DNA of 12,268 nucleotides from Candidatus Blautia intestinipullorum (GTDB taxonomy: Bacteria; Bacillota; Clostridia; Lachnospirales; Lachnospiraceae), in contig DWVA01000045.1 in the NCBI GenBank assembly GCA_019120475.1, forward strand, positions 1 through 12,268, read 5' to 3'. The first letter of the stretch is position 1. Each line of letters begins with the position of its first letter. Of this stretch, positions 1 to 5,655 are shown piece by piece. The position numbers and the translations under genes are program-made. Below the pieces are notes generated by a model. The model did not search any database. It worked only from the letters and a program-made list of their open reading frames with translations, and was not told where the DNA came from.

Positions 1-1253
1 TTTATATTAAAGACGGATGCGTGACTGTAGCTCTGAGCTGGATTGTTCTCAGTGTCAGCGGAGCGCTGCCTTTTATAATCAGCGGCAGTATCCTGCATCC
101 CATAGACGCGATTTTTGAAACAGTATCCGGATTTACCACTACGGGTTCCAGCATTTTGACTGATGTGGAAATACTTCCCCGCAGTATTATTTTCTGGAGG
201 AGTTTTACCCACTGGATCGGGGGAATGGGGGTTCTTGTGTTTCTTCTCTCCCTCCTTCCATTGGCCGGAGGCTACCACATGAATCTGATGCGCGCGGAAA
301 GTCCCGGTCCTTCTGTCAGCAAACTTGTTCCGAAAGTACAGTCCACAGCCAAGATTCTTTATACCATTTACTTTGGAATGACAGTACTTCAGATCATCTT
401 CCTGCTTCTTGGCAGAATGCCCCTTTTCGATGCTTTATGCATTACCTTCGGCTCTGCGGGAACAGGCGGATTCGGCATCAAAAACGACAGTATGGGAAGC
501 TACAGCACCTATTGCCAGGTTGTCACCACTGTTTTCATGATCGCTTTCGGAGTGAATTTTTCAGCTTACTATCTGATCCTTACAAAAAAGTTCAGGCAGG
601 CATTTTCTATTGAGGAGGTCCGAGGTTATCTTGGTATTATCGCTGTAGCGATTGCGATCATCGCCTTTAATACGCGCCATCTGTTTTCCGGTATCGGCAC
701 TGCCGTCCAGCAGGCGACGTTTCAGGTCGGATCCATTATCACCACTACCGGATACTCTACAACAGATTTTAATCAATGGCCTTCTCTTTCAAAGGCGGTG
801 CTCGTACTGCTGATGTTCATAGGCGCCTGCGCGGGAAGTACAGGAGGAGGGATCAAGGTTTCCCGTATTCTTCTGCTGTGCAAGGCTGCACGCAAGGAGC
901 TGCAGTTATATCTGCATCCAAACGCTGTGAAAAAAATAAAAATGGATCAGAAGCTGGTATCCCATGAAATGATGAGATCTACAAATATTTTCCTTACTGT
1001 ATACCTGATCATTTTTGCGGTTTCCATTCTGATCGTCTCTATCGATAATTTTGATCTGGTAAGCACCTTTACCTCGGTCGCTACTACCTTAAACAACATT
1101 GGGCCTGGATTGGAAGTGGCAGGTCCCCTGGGAAATTTCAGTTCCTTTTCTTATCTGTCCAAAAGTGTTATGATCTTTGACATGCTGGCCGGACGACTGG
1201 AAATCTTCCCTCTTCTTTTACTGTTTTGTCGGGGCACCTGGAAGAGATTTTAG
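1..1253 (+). CDS. TrkH/KtrB-family potassium uptake channel subunit, 5' truncated by window edge
   Basis: The reading frame is open from base 3 and runs to TAG at 1251-1253. The GTG at 21 lies inside the conserved core, so the true start is upstream of the window; about 417 residues are visible of the usual 450-490. This is the membrane subunit of a Trk/Ktr system, moving K+ inward together with a cytoplasmic RCK subunit (TrkA/KtrA). All four pore-loop signatures are readable: GFTTTGSS, GSAGTGGFG, ITTTGYSTT and LNNIGPGL. The gating-loop motif GSTGGGIK lies before the last repeat, and the end MLAGRLEIFPLLLLF is typical of the family. Multiple hydrophobic helices run throughout. The RCK partner is not in the window and may lie upstream. 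Whether it is the Trk or Ktr subtype cannot be decided here. Family identity is very secure. Confidence 0.96.
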   Translation, partial: YIKDGCVTVALSWIVLSVSGALPFIISGSILHPIDAIFETVSGFTTTGSSILTDVEILPRSIIFWRSFTHWIGGMGVLVFLLSLLPLAGGYHMNLMRAESPGPSVSKLVPKVQSTAKILYTIYFGMTVLQIIFLLLGRMPLFDALCITFGSAGTGGFGIKNDSMGSYSTYCQVVTTVFMIAFGVNFSAYYLILTKKFRQAFSIEEVRGYLGIIAVAIAIIAFNTRHLFSGIGTAVQQATFQVGSIITTTGYSTTDFNQWPSLSKAVLVLLMFIGACAGSTGGGIKVSRILLLCKAARKELQLYLHPNAVKKIKMDQKLVSHEMMRSTNIFLTVYLIIFAVSILIVSIDNFDLVSTFTSVATTLNNIGPGLEVAGPLGNFSSFSYLSKSVMIFDMLAGRLEIFPLLLLFCRGTWKRF

Positions 1254-1259
1254 AGTTTC

Positions 1260-1320
1260 TTCACATTTTCTTCAAATGCTCATCACATTTTCTTCACATT
1301 TATAAGATATATTATATAAT
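1260..1320 (+). promoter_or_regulatory. Orphan promoter with four 11-bp-spaced TTCACA repeats (PHO-box-like)
   Basis: Four hexamers sit at exactly 11-bp steps: TTCACA 1260-1265, TTCAAA 1271-1276, ATCACA 1282-1287 and TTCACA 1293-1298. The 5-bp spacers are TTTTC, TGCTC and TTTTC. The last hexamer also serves as a -35 box (5/6 match to TTGACA), followed by a 16-bp spacer and a perfect TATAAT at 1315-1320. This layout matches the known Gram-positive PhoP/PHO box: TT(A/C/T)A(C/T)A repeats with 5-bp spacers, reaching the -35 region. The assignment to a phosphate regulator is inference, since another OmpR-family regulator could use similar repeats. No coding gene lies downstream on this strand before the next terminator. 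Confidence 0.6.
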
Positions 1321-1326
1321 GTAGAA

Positions 1327-1495
1327 AACGATAAGTTTTCTATAACAAATATTTTTCTTTTTCATACGCGCCGGTACGCAAGTACCGGCCTCCTTCCATT
1401 TATGGAGATTTTTTATTGATCTCTTTTCATACCTGCATTTTGATATAGCAAAGCGTCCGGACTTTTTCCACAAAAAGCCGGACGCTTTGTTTATA
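1327..1495 (+). ncRNA. Candidate small regulatory RNA downstream of PHO-box-like promoter
   Basis: A transcript from the promoter at 1293-1320 would start near 1327 and could end at the hairpin of 1449-1489, giving about 165 nt. It holds no ORF beyond a 5-codon ATG at 1402. It contains a perfect 8-bp hairpin closed by a GCAA tetraloop (1370-1377 with 1382-1389). Next comes the CU-rich stretch CTCCTTCC (1390-1397), whose CCTCCTT core (1389-1395) is complementary to the Shine-Dalgarno AAGGAGG. A further inverted repeat, TAGAAAAC/GTTTTCTA (1322-1329/1335-1342), straddles the predicted start and could be an operator rather than an RNA stem. I recognise no Rfam family. The call rests on promoter plus structure plus terminator; there is no expression evidence. 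Confidence 0.4.
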
Positions 1496-1500
1496 TCTTT
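1449..1500. terminator. Strong hairpin between convergent trkH/sRNA and GH18 gene
   Basis: Perfect 12-bp arms CAAAGCGTCCGG (1449-1460) and CCGGACGCTTTG (1478-1489) are extended inward by CTTTTT/AAAAAG (1462-1467/1472-1477) around one bulged A. On the plus strand it is followed by a U-rich tail (TTTATATCTTTT). On the minus strand the tail is poorer, but the GH18 stop codon lies only 34 bp away, so it probably ends transcription from both sides. Confidence 0.8.
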
Positions 1501-1522
1501 TCTTTTTTCATCAAAAGCTCTG

Positions 1523-3199
1523 CTACTGCAGATTATCGCTGATCACCTGCCAGATGCTGCTGTTCTCAAAGCCCAGTTTCCATTGAGCAATTCCCGCAAG
1601 GTTATACTTGGGTACCAGCTTAACCTTTTCCGCTATCGACTGAGCATCTTCCAGCCATATCTCGTAGGTGGAACCATCCTGTGTTTCGTAGGTGGCATAA
1701 TTCTGTCCGACACTTCCGTCCCACACTGTCTGCGCTTGATTTTCCGCGATTACCTGCTGCGCCTGATCCATGCCGATGGCCTCGCTTGTCAGCGCTCCGC
1801 CCGTCTTTTTCCATAATCTGGTATAAAAGGGGATGGCCAGTATCGTCCGTTCTGCCGGAACTTCTGTCAATGTATCCTGTACGCCTTTTTCCACCCATGG
1901 AAGAGAGGCAACTGACCCGGCCTCCTCAGACCCTACATAATGTTCATCATAGCCCATAATGATCACATAATCCACTACCTGCCCCTGTTCTCTTCTGTCA
2001 TAATGGCTGGTAAAGTCTTCCGGAACAGGATTGTCCACAGATAAAACAAGATTGTTCTTATGGCACTCTATAGACAGCTCTCTGAGGAACTGCAGGAAGT
2101 GCGGGCCCGCGTCTTCACTTAAAGTTTCAAAATCCACATTGATACCGTCAAGCCCCACATTCTTCGCCGCAGACATCAGATGACTGATAATGTTCTGGCG
2201 GGAAGAAAGCTGGCTGAGAGTTTCTGTGGTACTGACATCCGCAGAAAAGTTGTCGATCAGCCCCCAGACCTGCATTCCTTTTTCGTGTGCCTGGTTCACA
2301 TAGTCCGCTGATGAAATATCGGCGATATTTCCCGCTGTGTCCTGCAGATAGAACCAGGTAGGCGAAATCACGTTCACTCCGCTGACATTAGCGATTGCCT
2401 CGGAAAGATAAGCATTCGCTTCCTGGGTTGTAACCTGATGCCAACTGAGATTTACAGGTACGTCCATCGTAATGTAGGAATATTCCTCCTTTTGGAAATC
2501 GCGTTCAAAATCAGTTGTTTCCTCTGAAGAAATATCTTTCTTTCTTATATATCCCGCATATCCGTCCATAGTGGCTACCTGAACCCAGTCTTCCAGTTCT
2601 TCCATGAAGATAAGCGTCGTATCTTCAGGCACTTCTGTCAGCACCGGCGATTTGATCCCGCCTCTGTATCTTATATATGTGTCCTTTTCTGTTTTGGCGG
2701 TTCTTACTCCTGTAAACTGATACTGTATAGCCACCCTGGAAGGATTTTCGTTTCTGTAAGCATCCAGGTCAGTGAATTTCTGTACAAAGGCCAGATTTAA
2801 ATACACCTTCCCATCCTTCAGCCACACATCGCCGTCTCCATTCTGAGAAGCGGGATAATACTGAAGTTCTGAGGGTGTTGCGTAAAGAATCTGCTGATTT
2901 GCGTCATCCCAGTAATATCTCTGATTCAAATATGTATTTACCATATCCAATGGTAAATATACCTGATCTCCGGATATCAAGGCTCTTTCCTCCATGATTT
3001 CCGTTCCAAGTATAACGACAGACTCTCCTTCTCCCGCAGCGCCGTAGTATTCTGTCAAGTCCATTCTCTCTCTCGTCGGAATATATTTCGCAATGATATG
3101 AACTCCAAGGCCAGCCACTGCCAACAGAAGAATTAAACCACAAACAATCACAGCAGGCATGTATTGCTTTTTCATTTGCTTTTTTACTTGCTTCTTCAT
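1523..3199 (-). CDS. Membrane-anchored SH3b / glycoside hydrolase family 18 protein (YaaH/SleL/YdhD type)
   Basis: 558 residues from the ATG at 3199, preceded by GGGAG six bases upstream. An in-frame GTG at 3229 would add ten residues, but its nearest AGGA is about 12 nt away, so I prefer the ATG. Residues 1-13 are Lys/Gln-rich, followed by one hydrophobic helix (about 14-40) acting as an uncleaved signal anchor, so the rest is extracellular. A copper-amine-oxidase-N-like region follows (about 62-155), with VYLPLDMVNTYL and VYLNLAFVQ; then an SH3b-like module (about 165-225); then a GH18 TIM barrel (about 245-550). The barrel shows the catalytic box DGINVDFE (351-358; Glu358 is the acid) and the MGYDEHY box (415-421), both typical of spore/cell-wall N-acetylglucosaminidase-type GH18 enzymes. 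Likely substrate is peptidoglycan or another GlcNAc polymer (inference). It is monocistronic, with its own promoter at 3267-3294. Confidence 0.9.
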   Translation of the reverse strand: MKKQVKKQMKKQYMPAVIVCGLILLLAVAGLGVHIIAKYIPTRERMDLTEYYGAAGEGESVVILGTEIMEERALISGDQVYLPLDMVNTYLNQRYYWDDANQQILYATPSELQYYPASQNGDGDVWLKDGKVYLNLAFVQKFTDLDAYRNENPSRVAIQYQFTGVRTAKTEKDTYIRYRGGIKSPVLTEVPEDTTLIFMEELEDWVQVATMDGYAGYIRKKDISSEETTDFERDFQKEEYSYITMDVPVNLSWHQVTTQEANAYLSEAIANVSGVNVISPTWFYLQDTAGNIADISSADYVNQAHEKGMQVWGLIDNFSADVSTTETLSQLSSRQNIISHLMSAAKNVGLDGINVDFETLSEDAGPHFLQFLRELSIECHKNNLVLSVDNPVPEDFTSHYDRREQGQVVDYVIIMGYDEHYVGSEEAGSVASLPWVEKGVQDTLTEVPAERTILAIPFYTRLWKKTGGALTSEAIGMDQAQQVIAENQAQTVWDGSVGQNYATYETQDGSTYEIWLEDAQSIAEKVKLVPKYNLAGIAQWKLGFENSSIWQVISDNLQ

Positions 3200-3266
3200 T
3201 TGATTCTCCCTTTGGTTCAAAATTTTCACTGTTAAAACAGTTCCTTCTGAAAAGACATGCTTCTAT

Positions 3267-3294
3267 ATTATATCATATTTTAAACTGATTTCAT
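3267..3294 (-). promoter_or_regulatory. Predicted promoter of the GH18 gene
   Basis: Read on the minus strand: a -35 of ATGAAA (3294-3289, 4/6 match), a 16-bp spacer and a perfect TATAAT (3272-3267). The start would be near 3260, leaving a leader of about 60 nt before the ATG at 3199. The surrounding DNA is very AT-rich, so chance matches are possible. Confidence 0.5.
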
Positions 3295-3336
3295 TAGAAA
3301 AATAGACTTTTTATATTTTTTTCACATTTCTTTTGT

Positions 3337-3403
3337 GGAGGATTTCTCCGCATGGTCAAGCATATAAAAAAGGGGATACTCTGCTTTTGCTGAGAAATCC
3401 TCC
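3337..3403. repeat. 12-bp perfect inverted repeat, unknown function
   Basis: GGAGGATTTCTC (3337-3348) and GAGAAATCCTCC (3392-3403) are perfectly complementary and enclose 43 nt. Neither side has a U-tract, so it is not a terminator. Just beyond, on the plus strand, is a second stem CCTGCC/GGCAGG (3411-3416/3430-3435). This could be the core of a structured RNA or a DNA regulatory element; I recognise no riboswitch class on either strand. Confidence 0.55.
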
Positions 3404-3828
3404 GGGATTCCCTGCCCTACACGGATACAGGCAGGTGCAGACAGTAAGATCCCTCCGAGCTTTCTCGCTCATCTGTGTGATATATTTTCCTCGCTCACCC
3501 CTCCTTTCTCCTGTTTTTCGATTTTAGAAAACACGTGATAGAGTTTGCAGAAACACCTCTGCCATATAACGGAGCTTTATCTTTCTTCATTATCCGGGAA
3601 TCTGTTTGCTGACACAGCAAGAACACCGCATGACGCCTTAAGGCAATGAAATGTAAAATAGAAAAGTGGTTATCTGTAAGCGTGACTTCTGACAGTTCCG
3701 TCACACAGAGAAGCATTTCTTATCTGCTATTATACCGTCTTATTTCTGATATGCAATAGTTTTCGTCAATTTATAAAAAATTTTCGATTTTATTTCCAAA
3801 TATTTTATAATTAGGTAAATTGAATTTC
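3404..3828. other. Gene-poor intergenic stretch with scattered small hairpins
   Basis: No convincing gene is seen. Small inverted repeats include TTGCTG-ACA-CAGCAA (3606-3620), the palindrome GCCTTAAGGC (3635-3644) and TGTTTT/AAAACA (3512-3517/3528-3533). A possible minus-strand promoter lies at 3729-3755, with TATAAT (3734-3729) 16 bp after TTGCAT; its -35 is poor. A 31-codon minus-strand ORF (3590-3495, starting MKKDKAPLYGRG) lacks a ribosome binding site and is not called as a gene. The segment 3745-3828 is very AT-rich. Confidence 0.5.
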
Positions 3829-3858
3829 TTTACAATTTCTATATATCTGGTATATAAT
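3829..3858 (+). promoter_or_regulatory. Predicted promoter of mecA
   Basis: TTTACA (3829-3834, 5/6 match to TTGACA), an 18-bp spacer and a perfect TATAAT (3853-3858). Transcription would start near 3865, giving an unusually long leader of about 230 nt before the mecA ATG at 4097. Confidence 0.6.
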
Positions 3859-3864
3859 ATAGCT

Positions 3865-4096
3865 TAAGTTGAGATGCATAGCCCAATGGAAGCATTTGTA
3901 TTGTGCGTCCGGCCCGCATTATGCGTAACCGGACCTGCTGTACGTCAAAGTCATGGACTATAATATCCTGCCCGCGCCGGTTTTTATTTTTCCTTTGCCG
4001 CCGTTTTTTCATCTTCCGGCAGCCGCCGGGGAATCCCGGGACAGAGGATGAGTATATAATAATAGAGGCAGGATCCGAAGAATAGGATGTGATGAT
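3865..4096 (+). promoter_or_regulatory. GC-rich structured leader of mecA (possible attenuator, or separate sRNA)
   Basis: After the AT-rich promoter the composition becomes GC-rich. Hairpin GTCCGG (3907-3912) / CCGGAC (3929-3934) encloses CGC-ATTAT-GCG (3915-3925). GCCGG at 3981-3985 runs straight into TTTTTATTTTT and can pair with CCGGC at 3909-3913, so two mutually exclusive folds are possible, one of them terminator-like. A second T6 run (about 4003-4008) follows GCCGCCG. CCGGG-GAAT-CCCGG (4026-4039) forms another hairpin. An alternative reading is a separate sRNA ending at the first T-run. A weak TATAAT at 4055-4060 has no -35. No known riboswitch class is recognised. Confidence 0.4.
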
Positions 4097-4822
4097 ATGA
4101 AAATTGAAAAGATCAACGAAAACCAGATCCGCTGTACGCTTACAAAGGAAGACCTGGAACTGCACCAGATCCGTCTCAGCGAACTTGCCTACGGAACAGA
4201 AAAGGCAAAAAAGCTTTTCCGCGATATGATGCAGCAGGCACAGATACAGTTTGGATTTGAGGCTGATAATATTCCGCTGATGATCGAGGCTATCCCCGTA
4301 AATGTGGACAGCATTATTCTGATCATTACAAAAGTGGAAGATCCTGAGGAACTGGACACACGTTTCTCAAAATTTACCCCATATAAAGACCGCGGTCAGA
4401 CCGATTCTGTTCAGTTGGACGGAGCCGATAATATCATAGATATTTTCCAGAAACTATGTGAAGCCAAAATAAAAGAAGCTTCTCAGAAAGCTTCCGCTCC
4501 GGCAGATGAGCCGGCTTCTTCTCCGGAAGTAAGCATTATCCGGCTTTATACTTTTTCTCATCTGGACGATGTCATCGATGCCTCTCATGGGCTGAACGGC
4601 TTTTTTACAGGGGAAAATACTCTGTATAAAGAATCTCATAACGGCAGATATCAGCTTGTGCTCCATCAATCCCAGTGTACCCCTGAAGCTTTTAACAAAG
4701 TATGCAACATTCTTTCCGAATACGGAAAAGGAAGGGCCTTTACTCCTGCAGGGGAAGCTTATCTGAAAGAACACGGAGAACTGATTTCATTAAATGCACT
4801 TCAACAGCTTGCGCAGCTTTAA
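4097..4822 (+). CDS. mecA: MecA-family adaptor protein for ClpC protease
   Basis: 241 residues, within the usual 210-250 range. MecA proteins deliver substrates (ComK in Bacillus) to the ClpC AAA+ unfoldase and help it assemble into an active hexamer with ClpP. The N-terminal substrate-binding domain is about 1-85: MKIEKINENQ start, then LSELAYGTEKAKKLFRDMM, and a conserved stretch ending in IILIITKVEDPEELDTRF. A low-complexity Ala/Ser/Pro/Glu linker (about 125-145) leads to the C-terminal ClpC-binding domain (about 147-240), recognisable by LYTFSHLDDVI and LVLHQ. The ATG at 4097 has AGGA nine bases upstream. The gene stands alone, ends in a terminator shared with the convergent DUF1858 gene, and has a long structured leader. 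Clients in this organism are unknown. Confidence 0.9.
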   Translation: MKIEKINENQIRCTLTKEDLELHQIRLSELAYGTEKAKKLFRDMMQQAQIQFGFEADNIPLMIEAIPVNVDSIILIITKVEDPEELDTRFSKFTPYKDRGQTDSVQLDGADNIIDIFQKLCEAKIKEASQKASAPADEPASSPEVSIIRLYTFSHLDDVIDASHGLNGFFTGENTLYKESHNGRYQLVLHQSQCTPEAFNKVCNILSEYGKGRAFTPAGEAYLKEHGELISLNALQQLAQL

Positions 4823-4892
4823 ACATGACTTAATGCTTTCTTACAGAAGGATTCGCCGGATTCTTATCCAGATATAAAAAATCATTAACGCA

Positions 4893-4930
4893 AAAGAGGA
4901 ACAGCTTCCCGGCTGTTCCTCTTTCATTAT
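4893..4930. terminator. Bidirectional terminator between mecA and the DUF1858 gene
   Basis: Perfect 13-bp stem AAAGAGGAACAGC (4893-4905) / GCTGTTCCTCTTT (4912-4924) with a 6-nt loop TTCCCG. U-rich tails follow on both strands (CTCTTTCATT plus, CTCTTTTGCG minus). It serves two convergent genes. Confidence 0.85.
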
Positions 4931-4941
4931 CCGTTTCTGTT

Positions 4942-5142
4942 TTATTCTGCCAGAAAATCGTTGATCTGCTGAACCAGAAGATCTGCATCCATTCCATGAA
5001 CCATTGCGGCTTCTTCCAGAGATTCCATCTGAGAGGAAGGGCATCCAATGCAATGCATTCCTGCTCTCATAAGAATTGCTGCAATATTGGGATTTAATGC
5101 AAGAAGCTGACCAATCAGCATGTCTTTTGTAACCTTTGCCAT
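4942..5142 (-). CDS. DUF1858 domain protein (hybrid-cluster-associated redox-disulfide family)
   Basis: 66 residues, the normal size for this small family. The start is decided by AAGGAGG seven bases before the ATG at 5142. The protein is one helical DUF1858 domain: a conserved start (TKDMLIGQLLALNPNIAAILMRAGMH is the pattern, split here as TKDMLIGQLLALNP and IAAILMRAGMH), then the cysteine pair HCIGCPSS with a CxxC motif, then an amphipathic C-terminal half (ESLEEAAMVHGMDADLLVQQIN). Relatives are described as redox-disulfide proteins found near hybrid cluster (prismane) protein genes. A role in thiol/iron-sulfur redox chemistry is inference. It is divergent from a ferredoxin gene, which fits a redox context. 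Confidence 0.85.
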   Translation of the reverse strand: MAKVTKDMLIGQLLALNPNIAAILMRAGMHCIGCPSSQMESLEEAAMVHGMDADLLVQQINDFLAE

Positions 5143-5210
5143 GGTTTTTCCTCCTTTTTATCTGCAAAAAATATCGTATCTCTAGGGATACGCCGCATTG
5201 CCCGCGGCGC
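5143..5210 (-). promoter_or_regulatory. Hairpin-bearing leader of the DUF1858 gene
   Basis: The predicted transcript starts near 5210. On the minus strand it forms CGCCGC/GCGGCG (5209-5204 with 5196-5191), then CGTATC/GATACG (5192-5187 with 5180-5175), followed by a T6 run and the AAGGAGG site. The second stem plus T-run resembles a weak attenuator but could simply stabilise the mRNA. Confidence 0.35.
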
Positions 5211-5216
5211 AAATTC

Positions 5217-5245
5217 ATTATAATACATAATCAATCCCGAATCAA
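5217..5245 (-). promoter_or_regulatory. Predicted promoter of the DUF1858 gene
   Basis: On the minus strand: TTGATT (5245-5240), a spacer of exactly 17 bp and a perfect TATAAT (5222-5217). It lies 10 bp from the 26-bp palindrome at 5255-5280. Confidence 0.65.
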
Positions 5246-5254
5246 CGGGAAGAA

Positions 5255-5280
5255 TATAAAATTATGTTTATAATTTTATA
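5255..5280. promoter_or_regulatory. 26-bp AT-rich palindrome, candidate shared operator
   Basis: TATAAAATTAT (5255-5265) and ATAATTTTATA (5270-5280) form perfect 11-bp arms around GTTT. It lies between the two divergent promoters, immediately upstream of both -35 boxes, which suits a dimeric regulator acting on both genes. The half-site does not clearly match the PerR, Fur, Rex or CRP/FNR consensus I know. Confidence 0.5.
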
Positions 5281-5282
5281 CT

Positions 5283-5310
5283 TGTAATCCAGGGACAGAT
5301 ATATTAGAAT
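5283..5310 (+). promoter_or_regulatory. Predicted promoter of the ferredoxin gene
   Basis: TTGTAA (5283-5288), a 16-bp spacer and TAGAAT (5305-5310). The start would be near 5317, about 45 nt before the ATG. Each box has mismatches, so this is a moderate call. Confidence 0.45.
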
Positions 5311-5362
5311 AACGATATAGAACCTGCAAAGGTACTAACGAGAAAAAAGGAGGATTTCAATT

Positions 5363-5536
5363 ATGGCATATGTAATTTCTGATGAATGCGTAAGCTGCGG
5401 TACATGCGAAAGCGAATGCCCGTCCGAGGCTATCTCTGAAGGTGCAGAGCATTACGAGATCGACGCTGATGCGTGCGTTGACTGCGGAACATGTGCAGAT
5501 GTCTGTCCGACAGAAGCTATTCATCCGGCAGAATAA
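5363..5536 (+). CDS. Clostridial-type 2[4Fe-4S] ferredoxin
   Basis: 57 residues from the ATG at 5363, with AAGGAGG nine bases upstream; stop TAA 5534-5536. Two classic cluster motifs CxxCxxCxxxCP are present: Cys9, 12, 15, 19-Pro and Cys38, 41, 44, 48-Pro, in near-identical halves (CVSCGTCESECP and CVDCGTCADVCP). All eight ligands are intact. It is a soluble, acidic, low-potential electron carrier used in clostridia by pyruvate:ferredoxin oxidoreductase, hydrogenases and Rnf-type complexes; the partner here cannot be told. It is monocistronic, divergent from the DUF1858 redox gene and followed by strong hairpins. It is easily missed because it is so short. Confidence 0.96.
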   Translation: MAYVISDECVSCGTCESECPSEAISEGAEHYEIDADACVDCGTCADVCPTEAIHPAE

Positions 5537-5558
5537 TCACCAGATAGGCGATTTATTG

Positions 5559-5577
5559 GAACTGCCTCAGGCAGTTC
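5559..5577 (+). terminator. Hairpin just downstream of the ferredoxin gene
   Basis: GAACTGCC-TCA-GGCAGTTC, an 8-bp perfect stem with a 3-nt loop. The U-tract after it is weak (TTACG), so it may act as a 3'-end stabiliser or partial terminator ahead of the stronger one at 5594. Confidence 0.45.
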
Positions 5578-5593
5578 TTACGATGATGACAAT

Positions 5594-5621
5594 AAAAGCT
5601 GCAGCTTTTGCTGCAGCTTTT
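5594..5621. terminator. Bidirectional terminator between ferredoxin and MerR gene
   Basis: AAAAGCTGCAGC (5594-5605), loop TTTT, GCTGCAGCTTTT (5610-5621). The perfect 12-bp stem has A/T runs on both flanks, giving a U-tract in each direction. It separates two convergent genes. Confidence 0.85.
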
Positions 5622-5655
5622 GCCATTTCTAAAGGCTCATATCCGGAAATACTTT

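Noticed and set aside
3372..3445. Resemblance to a TPP riboswitch on the plus strand (GGGG, then GCTGAGAAATCC, then GGATA)
   Set aside because: The GCTGAGA and GGATA pieces are there, but the ACCTGATCTGG...CCAG half is missing, and the 12-bp arm at 3392-3403 pairs elsewhere. No thiamine gene is nearby.
3495..3716. 73-codon minus-strand ORF
   Set aside because: No ribosome binding site for the long form, no recognisable domain, and it crosses several hairpins. Only the 31-codon inner form is mentioned, as a weak possibility.
3240..3730. RNase P RNA, SRP RNA or tmRNA in the long gap
   Set aside because: Checked for GAGGAAAGTCC/ACAGAA, the SRP GGAA loop and tmRNA ends on both strands; none is present.
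3870..3935. tRNA-like D-arm string (AGCCCAATGGAAG) after the mecA promoter
   Set aside because: No acceptor stem, anticodon stem or TTCRANNC T-loop can be placed around it.
3839..4165. 108-codon minus-strand ORF opposite the mecA leader and start
   Set aside because: It overlaps the mecA coding start and promoter, has no family features and shows low-complexity Arg/Lys runs from the T-runs of the leader.
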